A stretch of 64,000 bases of DNA from Triglochin maritima (GCA_963682175.1 OY821787.1:20252501-20316500); one strand, 5' to 3'. Positions 12,208 to 24,261 are shown, numbered from the stretch's first letter. The notes: a model not told the origin generated them from the sequence alone. Made by a program: numbers and translations.

Positions 12208-13850
12208 CCAACTTTTAAGGTTCCCATTTTATGTCCTTTGACAAATGAACATAGGAACTTTTTTCTGTACATAGTTATATTTTACAAAAAAAACAAAAAA
12301 ATACAATAAAAGACTCCATGAGTGAGCATTGATTGTTGTGGGCCCTAACCATTGTGTATTTAGGCACCATTTCTTTCTCGTATTTGTTTCCCTTCTTTAG
12401 TATTTCACAAATTTTGAGGGGAATTTGGGTTGTGTCCATTAATATAACCATGAACTTTCCTTTGGGCTTCACGTTGGTGAGATATTTTCCTTTTTTCATG
12501 CAAAATCCGTGTAGTGTCATGTTTGCATTCATTGAGGACAATGCATTAAGTGTGGGGGGTGTTTTACGTGTTTACATAGTCGAGTCTTTCTCCTTTTGTT
12601 TTGTTTTCTATTGTTTGTATTGATAGGGTCATGCTAGTGTGCTGCATTTAATATCGATATATCTGTTTGCCATTATCCTTGGGTGACTTGTCTTGTTTTG
12701 CTTGCCTAGTGATTTAAAATTTTCACTTCTTTCAAACATCCTCATGTGTTTGCGAAAGAAAATGTTTTTTTGGGTCTTGCGTGTGTTTAGCATGTGCAAA
12801 ACCTGTGAGGGGCAAAGTAAAAAGAAAGCTCCCAAAATTGTCTTGAACATGATGCATTAGGATATCTAGTATACCGGCTTTAGGTCTTAACTTGTCGTAA
12901 GGATGCACCCTGGTCTTCCCTCGAGGGGCGTGTAATCATAGGGTTTCAATACTCAATTAATTAAAGAAGTTCACCCTGAACCTAGTGAGTCAATAATTCG
13001 TGTCTGTTAATATAAAGAAGTTTGTTGTAGTCAAGGACCCTTTAACTCTTGTTGTGAGACATTAAGTGTAGGGGTTTTTGTTCATGTGTAGATAAGAAAC
13101 AAGTGAGTAGGTGTTCTCTCTTCTCGCATGACTTCTATCACTCGGGATATTAGGTCCGAGGGGACTATGTGCCTGGTGCATTCAAGTCATCTGATTTGGG
13201 ATACCCCGACCGAACTCCCATTACACGGGCTGTAAGGATTGGCCTATGTGGAGATGTGGGGAATGGTGTACGTGATAGTGTAAGTCCTCATAGGCAATGA
13301 TGCACGAAACCTAACCCTGGGAGAATTACACACCTAGTAAAATAAAGAAACGGAAAGAAGAAGAAGAAGAAGAAGCAGAAGAAGAGAACAAAAAGAACAA
13401 AATTTTGGTAATGCAAATAAGAACCTTAATGGACTTTAGACTTTGTATCACTTGAGGATGTTAAGGTTGTTCATGTCTTCCACTTAAGTCCTTAATTAAC
13501 TTGCACGAATGATTCATTAGGCTAGGTGTGTGGACTGGATACATATATATAGAGTCGGCCCGTACGATTGCCGTGTCAAATGGTCAAAAAAATTAGTCCA
13601 TCGAGTCGAGTTTTTAGATTGAATTAATGTTCAGATTTTGTTGGTATATCTGCTGAAAACCCTCAAGAGACAACACTCCTCCTCCTTAGCAACAAAGGGG
13701 TTTAACAGCTTGTTGCACGTGCTAAGTGCAATCGTGATTCCTACGAAAGTGACTTAGGATTTTCCGGTTTTACGAATGATTTTTCCATTCTTTCATTTTT
13801 CCCTTTCTTTGTTTTGCTCGGGACTAGCAGAAGTGGGGTGTGGGGGTATT
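12208..13850 (+). other. 3' non-coding region and polypurine tract of element C
   Basis: This stretch is conserved among all Asp-LARD copies. It ends with two hairpins (13681-13731) and the tract AAGTGGGGTGTGGGGGTATT (13831-13850), which primes plus-strand synthesis at the LTR edge. A GAA microsatellite lies at 13351-13386. No reading frame is conserved. Confidence 0.7.
13681..13731 (+). promoter_or_regulatory. Conserved hairpin pair upstream of the polypurine tract (element C)
   Basis: The first hairpin, CCTCCTTAGCAACAAAGGGG (13681-13700), has a GCAA tetraloop with imperfect pairing in this old copy. The second, TTGCACGTGCTAAGTGCAA (13713-13731), has a six-pair stem. Equivalent pairs occur in every Asp-LARD copy that retains this region. 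Confidence 0.6.
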
Positions 13851-15439
13851 TGATTGACATCATATCATGCATATATTTGTGTCTTATATACATTATCTTG
13901 AACTAAAACAATGCTACATAACGAATTTTATGTTTAAGTTTCAGGAATAAACAGGTTTTTGGGGAGAAGAGACTAAAAAAGGACTTAAAAGCAAGGAAAA
14001 TGACTAAATTGTAGGACTTCTGAACTGAGATGAAAGAGAGAAGGACCCGAATGTAAACCTAAAGGATCAATGAGCAAATCAAGAAACTCCACACCATCAT
14101 GTGGAGGATTTTGGCACTTAGATGCAGGCCCAAACATCAACAACCAAATCGGGTTCATCAACCATCAAGAAATCAAGCCAGAAATGAGCCACCGAAATCC
14201 AGACGGGATCCAACCATTCCATACCGCCAATTGGTTGTCCCAGACGGCCAATTGGCGGTCCAAATTGTTCCAAACAATTCATGGTTTAGTCGGGTCGTGG
14301 ATTATCTTGTTTTATGTCCATTTATAGAATGTGTTTAGTCCCAGATCGGGGGATTATCTCCGATTGCCTTTTTCTATGACTATAAATAGAACTCTTCCTT
14401 CTCCTTTGTATTCACCCATTGATTGGTGGCATTCTCTCTACTTGGAGTATGCCTTGGAGCCAAAATCAAGCGGACAAGAATGCTACTTGTAATGTGAGTC
14501 ATGTAAATAAAATCTTTTTTCTCAGTTTGTTTTAATGTTGTCTCCTCATTTAATTTTTGCATGCTTAGTTTAATTTCATTTTGTTTTCTGAATGAGTAGT
14601 GAGTAGTTTCATACCCCTTTGGGGGTGGACATAATGTACATAGATGTTGTGAAGTTTTTATGTTTGATGAATTTTTGATTGTGTACACTTGCATGTTTGT
14701 ATGTTCATTGGGGGAATTTTAATCATCTACATGTTGGGGGATTTTTGATGGGTTTTGCAATAAGATTTAGACACTTCCCATGCATAGTTTCCCCTTGTTT
14801 ATTGACTGAAATTTCCTGTCGAATATGCTACATGTTAGTTGTGTTTGTATTTGTGTTTGCTTGCTTGATTGATTGAAGGAACAACGTTGCTTTGATGGGT
14901 TTTGCCATAACATTTAGACACTTCCCATGCATAGCTTTATTCTTCAAATCAGTTCCTGGTTTTGATGAGTCTTGCCATAATATTTAGACACCTCTCATGT
15001 TGAACCTAGTCTTATGCTAATCAAGTAGTAATTGGCGATACGTTGTGTGAATGGATTGATAGGTTTTGCCACATATTTAGACACTTCCTATGCATGAAGA
15101 CACACACATGACACACACACATACATGCTTACATGCATCATTCATTACTTATTTCACTTCATATGCATGAAGACACACACATGACACACACATACTCGAC
15201 TCCTTAGGACTTTCTTTTCCTGAATTTTATCTTACTTTCGATTTCCCTCGCTTTCGTTTTCCTTGTTTGATGCTTGCTAGTTTAGTGTAGTTTAGCTAGT
15301 GTAATGACAACTCTTCTCCACTCTTTTCCCACTTGCCTTCGAACAAACAATAGTTGACACACCTCTGTGTAAAGACGATCCGTACTTGTCGCATCTTCAC
15401 CGACACCGTGTACTTGCGGTATTAAAACGAACACAATCA
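13851..15439 (+). repeat. 3' LTR of element C
   Basis: Same ends as the 5' LTR. It has TATAAATA at 14391-14398 and a doubled inverted repeat at 14223-14261 containing CCAATTGGCGGTC. An (AC)-rich block of roughly 30 bp is duplicated (about 15091-15120 and 15162-15190), which makes this LTR longer than the 5' one. Confidence 0.87.
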
Positions 15440-15444
15440 AAGCC

Positions 15445-16609
15445 CCCGGAGTAAAGGGTCAAACAACCAACCTCCGATAAACATTAACTTGCTACCAAGT
15501 AGGTACAAATTGTTGTATCAATTAATGGTAGGTAGGGAATCACAATCCTTAACTGCCTGGGATTTGGAAGAAGGGGTTCAAGGGTTGCCTCCGGCTTTAT
15601 ACGTCGTCAAAGAGGATGTTATGCAGTTCTTGGAGATGGATTAATTGTGCATAATGATTTTCGATGGCAAGTGAAGTAAGTGTTTTCTTCTGTATAAGAT
15701 GAAAACCTTCAAATAATTTTATCCTAATAATAACATAATTTAATTTTTACTCTTATAGACACTTTTATGATGTCACAAGGGCAATCTTTCCTGATGATCA
15801 ATTATTTGAATTTGTCAGTCCATCTACCTATATATCTGGGAATGACGATAAATCGGGTGAGCTTACGACTCTCATGAACAAACAAGGCAAAATGTACTAT
15901 CACCCGCATTATTATGAGATGTAAATTTGTTAATTCAAAGTAAGTGGAATTTTATTTTGTAACAAGCTTCTAATTATATATATACAAAGCTCATTGGATG
16001 CTTGCCGTTCTATGCCCCGAGACTAATTGGGCATATTGGTTTGATCATTTGGGGTCGATTAAAGCAAGAGAATCCATCAAGAAGCTTGTTTTATTGCTAG
16101 TTCATTTTAATCATCGTATTTGTAGTCCGTGTATTTTTATTAGTATTATCGAATTCATATTGAATAACTTGTGCTACTCATGACAATGAGGGTTTACAAA
16201 GAGTTAGGTGGCAGGAGAACAACCCAAAAATTGGGAGTAACATGACATGGAATGGGAGTAAGTACCTTCTCCCATTTTTGTTAATTAAGTAAAGTAATGG
16301 AACATATATGTAGTGAATTTATATTTTTGTAGTACCGCAAGCAGACTGGAAATACGAAATGTGGGTACTAGGTGATGAGATACATGGAGGAAATCCTCAA
16401 AATTGCATCTCAAAACTTATCTCTGTCCAAGGTAATATAGATCATTATTCAATTGTATAATTCTAGTTTCATTATTTAGATATTAATATTTTTTAGTTGT
16501 ATTTTTATAGCTTTTCCAAAAGAATAGCGATTCCTACTCGCAACTGGAGCTCGATGATACTCGCGACCGATGGACTCTTTATTTTATGAGAAACATGTTA
16601 ATCAAATAA
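15445..16609 (+). pseudogene. CACTA ULP1-type gene, C-terminal exons with protease domain (decayed)
   Basis: Exon-like pieces in order are: RYKLLYQLMVGRES with AWDLEEGVQGLPPALYVVKE (15495-15640); HFYDVTRAIFPDDQLFEF (about 15760-15920); HWMLAVLCPETNWAYWFD (15990-16045); QTGNTKCGY followed by a TAG stop then VMRYMEEILK (16340-16400); and SYSQLELDDTRDRW to a TAA stop at 16607. HW, the FD block and the KCGY cysteine (codon 16360-16362) fit the His-Asp-Cys triad of ULP1/C48 cysteine proteases found in CACTA elements. The stop right after the catalytic cysteine and other frame breaks show it is inactive. Element B is inserted 57 bases after the gene's end. Confidence 0.75.
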
Positions 16610-16666
16610 GAGGTTCTTATATCAATAACACTTTCTTTGTAAAAAAATGCAAATTTATTTAACTGT

Positions 16667-19436
16667 TGATTGACATCATTTGATGCTCATATTTGTATCT
16701 TATATCCATTATCTTACACCTAAGCAATGCTACGTGACAAGTTTTATGTTTAGTTTTCAGGAATAAAGAGGTTTGAAGAGAAAAGCCATGAAAGGACCAA
16801 AAAGCAGGAAAATGACTTAATTGTGAGACCTAGGGACTGAGATGCAAAGGAACAGGACCTGATCGTAAGACCAAAGGACCTAAGAGCAAAACAGGAAACT
16901 CCACACCATCATGGGGAGTATTTTGGCAATTCAATTCGGGTCGGAGCTCCAACAAACCAAGTAGATGCATCCAAGACCAAGAAATACTTCAAGCAAAGCC
17001 AAACACAAAATGCAGACGGATCTGGATCTTATAAACCGGCAATTGGCGGTCTGGATCATCCCAGATCCGCTAAGATGTCTCCTGCACTTGTATTAATGTT
17101 TGTTTAGGCTATTTATTGTATTGGTTTAGTCCCACATCGGGGGATTGTCCCGGATTAGCTTTTTCCATGCCTATAAATAGAACTCTTCACCTTCCACTGT
17201 AATCACCCATTGCTTGGTGGCATTCTCTCTACTAAGGACTGATCCTTGAAGCAAAAACTCAAGGTGGAGAAGAATGCTACCTTCAATGTGAGTCATTGTT
17301 AATAAAATAATTGTTCTAGTTTCTTTTAATCTTGTCTTTTAATTTGTGGATGCTTGTTTAGTCTTTCCTTTCCTTTTAAGTTTATTTAGTATTTCTTGCT
17401 TTCTTAGTGTAGTTTCATTTCACTATTATGCTTCATTTTGTTAATATAGTTAGTGTAATGAGTAGTGAGTAGTTCCATCCCCACTTGGGGGGTGGAGAAA
17501 TATGTGATATGATCATGTAGTGTATTAAGTGTGTGTTATCTTAATCCCTTGAGCTTTATATTATTTCCATAACCATCTATTGGGTTTTCACTCTTATCTT
17601 TGATATGCTAATGCTCTTGAATGAAGCTTAGCTTATGCTTTGATTAGTGGACCTATTTTATGGGGAATGATAAGGTTAGGATATGACTGGAATTAATATT
17701 CGAAACACAATTTGTAGTGTATGTACTCTTGTTGCCTTTACCTTAGTTAATGTCTTGTATGTTTTAATGATATTGGGTACTCTTAATTCATGTGGAGGCA
17801 TAGTAGGGTCTAGTCTTTATACATGAGTTCATTTAGCTTCATTACAATTATTGTCTTGTGATGCATTGCATACATTGCATCATATGTTTTTCATTTAGAT
17901 TACTTTTACATCAATAAATGCTATTAAGGTATGTGTTTAGTCTTATTTACAGAATACAGGGACCTGAATGCAATTTACCCACATCCCGAGCATAAACGCG
18001 TGCAAAAGACTCATTTCTATCATAAAGACCAAGTTCATGATTATCGGGTTACGAATGGAAATGTATCCAAGCATAAAAGCATTCAAGTCCTAATTGCAAA
18101 AAGAACAAGGACTTAAGCACAAAAATAGCCGGGGACTTAATTGCAAAAGGACAAGGACCTAATTGCAAATCACGAGTAGCTTTTATTATCTTGGAGAAAA
18201 TCTAAAGAAAAATCAATGTGGATCTTCAAATATATAAAAGAATTAATCCGGAGCTCAAAAGAATGGAAAGAATCAATCCAGACGCGTAAAGGAGGATCAA
18301 ATCATACCATAAACATTCAACCAAAATCTGGACCAAATCAGAGCATGTTGTGCGGTGATTACGCCGCATATCACACATACCATGCGGCGATTCTGCCGCC
18401 CCGTAGTTGATCCGTGTGCTCCAATTTTGTCCAGTCGTGTCTGGACACGTGTACTCTCCAATTCTATACTTAGGTCTCTTGTAACAACTATAAATAGACC
18501 CGAGAACGATGTTAGAAGGGTCCTTAGTCTTTGGTGGTAGTTTTTATTCTTAATCTTAGTTTTGTATTCTTCCTTTTCATTAATAAAATTCTGTCTTTTA
18601 TTTCTTACTTTTAGTTTTCTTTTGTAATGTCTCAAGGACCCCTTCTTCCTCCCTCTATGAGTTTCTAACTCTTTCCAAAGGGTGGAGGTGACGGATTAGG
18701 GTGAAGAGAAGATGAATGAATGTTATTATTTTAATTTCGTGTTAGTATATTTTGATTACTTGAGTTTATGTTAAATCATTTATCATGTAATGCTTTATAA
18801 CTAATATGATTTATTATAAGTTTCTAAATTCTCTAATCTAAACCTTAAATCTAAACCTCCACTCGACGGAATTCACATCTTTGTTCTTGTTTTAGTTTTA
18901 ATTGTTCTTGTTTCTTGCTTTAGATAATTACAATCCAAAAATCTCAAAACCCAATTATTTCTTCTCTCCTTCTTTCCCCCAATCGAAATCACAATAATAA
19001 CAAATCTCTCCCTCCTTGTGTTCGACCCGTACTTGCCACGTCTTCATAGACGCCGTGCACTTGCGGTATAAATTTAATTCTCATCATCTTGTATGTTTTA
19101 ATGATGTAGTCTTATCTTAATTCATGTGGAGGCAAAGTTGGATGTAGTTTTATGATTTAATGCACTACATGTTGTGAGGAGCTTAATTGAACACACACAC
19201 ACACACAACTTTATATTCACATTATTTCTCTACCCCCTATGGGGTTTAGTTTTATTGCTTATCTTTCATTTCCTCTTGCATTCTAGTGTAATTTAGTGTA
19301 ATCAATCTTTCTCTCCTTTCTTTACCACTCGCCTTGGCACAAACGAAACGTAGACACACCTCCTAGTGGACGACCCGTATTTGCCACCGCTACAACACGA
19401 CCGTGCACTTGCGGTTAATATAAAACGAATCAAACA
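16667..19436 (+). repeat. 5' LTR of element B, split by a solo LTR
   Basis: Without the insertion (17859-19091, counting one target duplication) the LTR is about 1.54 kb, like the 1.53 kb 3' LTR. It carries the GGACCT..GCAAA repeat array at 16788-16895, the inverted repeat ACCGGCAATTGGCGGTC at 17035-17051 and TATAAATA at 17172-17179. U5 ends with CGTGCACTTGCGGTTAATATAA. An (AC)n run lies at about 19192-19208. Confidence 0.88.
17859..19086 (+). mobile_element. Solo LTR of the alpha subfamily
   Basis: It starts TGATGCATTGCATAC and ends TTCTCATCA, like the alpha LTRs at 27887 and 33104, and is flanked by perfect TCTTG duplications (17854-17858, 19087-19091). The intact sequence of B's 3' LTR at about 23416-23440 shows the empty site. 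TATAAATA is at 18489-18496, and the inverted repeats TGCGGTGATTACGCCGCA (18351-18368) and GCGGCGATTCTGCCGC (18384-18399) precede it. Solo LTRs arise by recombination between an element's two LTRs. Confidence 0.93.
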
Positions 19437-19442
19437 AGTTTT

Positions 19443-19459
19443 TGGCGCCGTTACCGGGG
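19443..19459 (+). promoter_or_regulatory. tRNA-Asp primer-binding site of element B
   Basis: TGGCGCCGTTACCGGGG differs at one base from the exact complement of the 3' end of plant tRNA-Asp. It lies six bases after the LTR end. Confidence 0.85.
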
Positions 19460-19465
19460 TGGTGC

Positions 19466-20632
19466 TCTGTCGAGACATGTTATTGGGGAATGTCCTTATG
19501 TGTCCCCCTGAGTCTAAGTATGAGCATACCTTTTCCCAAAATGCTCAATATGACCATTACGCATCCGCGTACAACCCGAGAGGGATGGATTCGTGGGGCG
19601 ACAATTCGTATTTAAATTCTTATACATCATTTCCACCCCAGTATCCTCCTCCCGAATACCCAGAATTCTACCAACACCCCACTTCAAATCATTGGACTCA
19701 TTCTCAGCTCATCAACACCCAACCCCAAAACTTCCCAAGCTCTGACTTGGACCTCCTAGTTGTCCACATTCCTGATTCCTCGAAACGAACTTTCCTTACG
19801 GTCATGGAAACCATTCAACAGTCCATACAAAATATGGCACTGCAAGTGAGTTAATGTCGCAACAATTACGTGAACGTGAGGAGAGTAACTTTTCTGGTCA
19901 ACATGAGGATTCATCTTTTGATATCGAACAACCACCACATCCACAAATTCAGACCACAATCTTTCAAAGGCAAACTCCTAGTCAGACTGAGGGACTTGGG
20001 GTTTCAATTCACGATCACTTGGTGGACGATTCGATCCCAATTATAACATGGACCAGCTTCATTACGAGTCGGCACATGATTGTGCCTTATCTTCTTGTCC
20101 CGTGGCCCTTGAGCCACATGACCTTATTGTTGTACCTCCTAAGGACTCACCTCTGGTGGAGTAAGAGCTCCCTAGTCCCCTCAATTTCAAACAACCTGAT
20201 GAGAGTTTGCCTCTCACTATTGTTCCTGATCATCTTGGAAATGATGGAACATCAAACAATTACATTGCTCATGAGATTATTAGGAGTTCCTTGGAGGATA
20301 CCTTGGGTATGAGATCCACTTTTTGTTCGCCTGGTGTGTCGGACATGCGTAACGAGGTTCTTGACCTCGTTCCGACGCACCAGCCAGTTGGTTGGAGAGT
20401 TTGGATTGACGATCATAACTTCAGCACCGCAACGGGAGAAACTCTTCTGCCGTTGCCCCATGTTTCCCAAACTTTTGAGAGGTTCAAGCTCTTTCAGTTT
20501 GATCCTTTGAATGAGACGCCTTTGAGTCCAATTCATGAACCTCTCATTTCATCTGGTGCTCTTTGTGAAGGGGGCCCACACATGGGTATTCTGGCCCCGC
20601 ATGGTGTCATGTTCCCTTTCCAAGTGCATTGA
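19466..20632 (+). pseudogene. Gag-like gene of element B, 5'-truncated and frameshifted
   Basis: The reading begins inside the zinc knuckle (GHVIGECPYV in an alternate frame near 19476), because the leader and the first 110 or so codons are deleted next to the PBS. A stop after QVS (19854) and later shifts break the frame. The last 141 codons (20207-20632) are open and carry GWRVWID, LFQFDPLNETPL and LCEGGP to the family's usual end FPFQVH. Being a truncated copy it cannot make the full protein. Confidence 0.8.
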
Positions 20633-22236
20633 CCCACTCTTGAGGTTCCCATTTGATGTCTTTTGACAAATGAAGATGGGAACTTATGTGTGTACATAGT
20701 TATATATTAAAAAAAAGTACAATAAAAGATTCCTTCAGTGAGCATCGATTGTTGTAGGCTCCAACCCTTGAGTATTTGGGCCCCATTTCATTCACATATT
20801 TGTATCCTTTCTTTAGCATCTCACAGGTTTTGAAGGAATTCGGGTTTGTGTCCCTCAACATGACCTTGAACTTCCCTTTGTACTTCATGTTGGTGAGATC
20901 TCTCCTTTTTCATGCCTAAATCCATGTAGTATCTTGCTCACGTTCATCGAGGACAATGCATGAAGTAGGTATGGGGGTGTTTTACGTGTGTACATAGTCG
21001 AGTCTTTTCTTTCGATTTTGTTTTCTTTTGTGTGTATTGTTAGGGTCATGTTAGTGTGCTGCATTTAATATCGATATATCTGCTTGCCATGATCCTTGGG
21101 TGACTTGTCTTCTTTTGCTTGCCTAGTGCCATAAAATTTTCACATTTCTTTCAAAATCGTCATGTGTTTGCAAAAGAAAATGTTTTGTGGGTTTTGCGTG
21201 TGTTAGCATGTGTAAAACCGTTGAGAGGCAAAGTAAAAAGAAAGCTCCCAAAATTGTCTTGAATTTGATGCATTAGGATATCTAGTACAGTGGCTTTAGG
21301 AATTATCAAGTCATTAAGATGCACCCCAGTTTCCCTTGGGGGTGAGTAATCATTGGGTTTCAGTGCTCAAACATTTAAAGAAGTCCACCCTGAACCTAGT
21401 GAGTCAATAATTCGTGTCTGTTAACTTAAGGAAGTTTGTTGTAGTCAAGGACCATTTAAATCTTGTTGTGAGACATTAAGTGTAGGGGTTTTGGTTTATG
21501 TGTAGATAAGAAATAAGTGAGTAGGTGTTCTCTCTTCTCGCACGGCTCCTATCACTCTGGAAAGTAGGTCTGAGGGGACTTTGTGCCTGCTGCATTCAAG
21601 TCATCTAACTTGGGATGCGCCGACCGAACTCCTGTTACATGGGTGGTAGGGATTGCCCTATGTGGAGATTTAGGGAAAGGTGTACGTGATACTGTAAGTC
21701 CTCATGGGCAATGATGCACGAAACCTGACCCTGGGAGAATGAAGCTCCAACTAAGAAAAAGAAAAGAAGAAAAAAAAGGAAAAAATGAGAAAAGAAACAA
21801 AAAAAAGAAAAAATGCAAATAAGAACCTTAATGGACTTTACACTTTGTATCACTTGAGGATGTTGAGGTTGTCCATGTCTTTCACTTAATTCCTTATTTA
21901 ACTTGCACGAATGGTTCATTAGGCTAGGTGTGGACTGATTACCTATATAGAGTCGACCCGTAGGATTACCGCGTCCAATGATCGACAAATTATTTCCAAC
22001 GAGTCGAAGTCTAGATTGAATAATGCATCTTGTTCGGATTTTGTGGGTATATCCGCTGAAAACCCTCAGGAGACAACATTCCTCCTCTTTGGCAACAAGG
22101 AAGTTTAACGGCTTGTTGCACGTGCTAAGTGCAACCGTGATTCCTACGAAAGTGAGTTAGGATTTCTTGTTTCTCGTTTTCTTTTCTCTTTCTTTGTTTT
22201 GCTCGGGACTAGCAAAAACTTAGGTGTGGGGGTATT
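20633..22236 (+). other. 3' non-coding region and polypurine tract of element B
   Basis: A hairpin with arms GTTCCCAT and ATGGGAAC lies just after the stop (20645-20683). The GCAA-loop hairpin CCTCTTTGGCAACAAGGAAG is at 22084-22103 and TTGCACGTGCTAAGTGCAA at 22116-22134. The polypurine tract is at 22222-22236. No conserved reading frame is seen in the 1.6 kb. Confidence 0.7.
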
Positions 22237-23766
22237 TGATTGACATCATTTCATGCTCATATTTGTATCTTATATCCATTATCTTACACCTAAGCAATGC
22301 TACGTGACGAGTTTTATGTTTAGTTTTCAGGAATAAAGAGGTTTTAAGAGAAGAGCCATGAAAGGTGCCAAAAGCAGGAAAAAGTACTTAATTGTGAGAC
22401 CTAGGGACTGAGATGCAAAGGAGAAGGACCTGATCGTAAGACCGAAAAACCTAAGAGCAAAACAGGAAACTCCACACCATCATGGGGAGTATTTTGGCAA
22501 TTCGATTCGGGTCGAAGCTCCAACAAACCAAGTAGATGCATCCAAGACCAAGAAATACTTCAAGCAAATCCCAACACAAAATGCAGACATATCTGGATCT
22601 TATAGACCGCCAATTGGCAGTCTGGATGATCCCAGATCCGCTAAGATTTCTCCTGGACTTGTATTAATGTTTGTTTAGGCTATTTTTGGTATTGGTTTAG
22701 TCTCACATCGGGGGATTGTCCCGGATTAGCTTTTTCCATGCCTTTAAATAGAACTCTTCACCTTCCATTTTAATCACCCTTTGCTTGGTGGCATTCTCTC
22801 TACTAAGGAGTGAGCCTTGAAGCAAAAACTCAAGGTGGAGAAGAATCCTACCTTCAATGTGAGTCATTGTTAATAAAATAATTGTTATAGTTTCTTTTAA
22901 TCTTGTCTTTTAATTTGTGCATGCTTGTTTAGTCTTTCCTTTCCTTTTAAGTTTATTTAGTATTTCTTGCTTGCTTAGTGTAGTTTCATTTCAGTATTAT
23001 GCTTCATTTTGTTAATATAGTTAGTGTAATGAGTAGTTTCATCCCCACTTGGGGGTGGAGAAATATGTGATATGATCATGTAGTGTATTAAGTGTGTGTT
23101 ATCTTAATCCCTTGAGCTTTACATGATTTCCATAACCATCTAATGGGTTTTCACTCTTATCTTTGATATGCTAATGCTTTTGAATAAAGCTTAGCTTATG
23201 CTTTGATTAGTGGACCTATTTTATAGGAAATGATAGGGTTAGGATATGACTGGAATAAATATTCGAAACACAATTTGTAGTGTATGTACTCTTGTTGCCT
23301 TTACCTTAGTTAATGTCTTGTATGTTTTAATGATATTGGGTTATCTTAATTCCTGTGGAGGCATAGTAGGGTCTAGTCTTTATACATGAGTTAATTTAGC
23401 TTCATTCCAATTATTGTCTTGTATGTTTTAATGATGTAGTCTTATCTTAATTCATGTGGAGGCGAAGTTGGATGTAGTTTTATGATTTAATGCACTACAT
23501 GTTGTGAGGAGCTTAATTGAACACACACACACACACATCTTTATATTCACATTATTTCTCTACCCCCTATGGGGTTTAGTTTTATTGCTTATCTTTCATT
23601 TCCTCTTGCATTCTAGTGTAATTTAGTGTAATCAATCTTTTTCTCTTTTCTTTACCACTCGCCTTCGCACAAACCAAACGTCGACACATCTCCCAGTGGA
23701 CGACCCGTATTTGCCACCGCTTCAACGCGGCCGTGCACTTGCAGTTAATATAAAATGAATCAAACA
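22237..23766 (+). repeat. 3' LTR of element B
   Basis: A 1530-bp LTR with inverted repeat GACCGCCAATTGGCAGTC at 22605-22622. The TATA box is mutated to TTTAAATA near 22744. An (AC)n run lies at about 23522-23537. It shows the uninterrupted sequence at the site where the solo LTR entered the 5' copy. Confidence 0.9.
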
Positions 23767-24261
23767 ACCGTTTACTTGTATTACCATCATACAATGTCAT
23801 CTTTAATTCAAACATATTTGTGAATAGCAAATGTTTGTGTATGTATGCTTGTGGTTGAATGATTGTGTTTGTGTATGTATTTGTGGATGAATGTGTGTAT
23901 GTATTTGTGTTTGTGGATTAATTTCTTGCAAGTCGAATGCGTTTGTTATGCATAAATCTATGATTGCTACGTTTTGTATTTTTTTTAATCTGGTAAGTGT
24001 ATACTGTCGGTTGTACCTAGTAGACGACGTCTATACCCTTCAAAAAACGAATAGACGTCGGTTATTATGTAAAATCGACGTTTATACCTAGAGCGTAGAC
24101 GTTGGTGGAGATGTAGCCGACGTCTATACCTAGAGAATAGACGTCAGGTTTTAAGTTACCGACGTCTAGGTATATAGGACACATAGATAGAGTCAGGGGA
24201 GTCGCACAACCGACGTATATACCCCAAATATCTGACGTATATTCCCTTTTCTGCACTAGTG
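23767..24261 (+). repeat. CACTA right end: subterminal repeats and terminal inverted repeat
   Basis: About eight copies of GACGTCTATA or its complement occur at 24020-24250, many as CCGACGTCTATACC. The element ends CCCTTTTCTGCACTAGTG at 24261, giving CACTAGTGCAGAAAAGGG on the minus strand. A TG-rich tract at 23830-23925 precedes them. Confidence 0.75.

Larger units (their letters stand above)
8036..15439 (+). mobile_element. Asp-LARD element C
   Basis: Two direct LTRs (8036-9580 and 13851-15439) start with TGATTGACATCATATCATG and end with ACACAATCA. The flanking five bases are AAGAC on the left and AAGCC on the right, a target-site duplication with one change. A decayed tRNA-Asp PBS, a leader, a broken gag-like gene, a structured 3' region and the polypurine tract GTGTGGGGGTATT lie between. 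There is no pol. It sits inside the CACTA element and is among the more decayed copies here. Confidence 0.88.
16667..23766 (+). mobile_element. Asp-LARD element B
   Basis: The direct LTRs begin TGATTGACATCATTTGATG or TGATTGACATCATTTCATG and end GAATCAAACA. Flanking five-base duplications are ACTGT (16662-16666) and ACCGT (23767-23771), differing at one base. The 5' LTR is split by a solo LTR. The leader and the first part of gag are deleted, so gag sequence follows the PBS almost at once. The 3' region, hairpins and polypurine tract AGGTGTGGGGGTATT are present. Confidence 0.9.
5986..24261 (+). mobile_element. CACTA (En/Spm) element with an ULP1-type gene, split by two LTR retrotransposons
   Basis: Both ends share subterminal repeats built on GACGTCTATA (5990-6090 and 24020-24250). 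The right terminus reads CTGCACTAGTG on the plus strand, so the inverted terminal repeat starts CACTAGTGCAG on the minus strand. The left terminal repeat is missing, so the left edge is a best estimate. Removing element C (8036-15439) and element B (16667-23766) leaves about 3.8 kb. What remains is a decayed multi-exon gene whose C-terminal part is an ULP1-like cysteine protease domain, as in many plant CACTA elements. No TNP2 gene lies in the same orientation. Confidence 0.7.
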
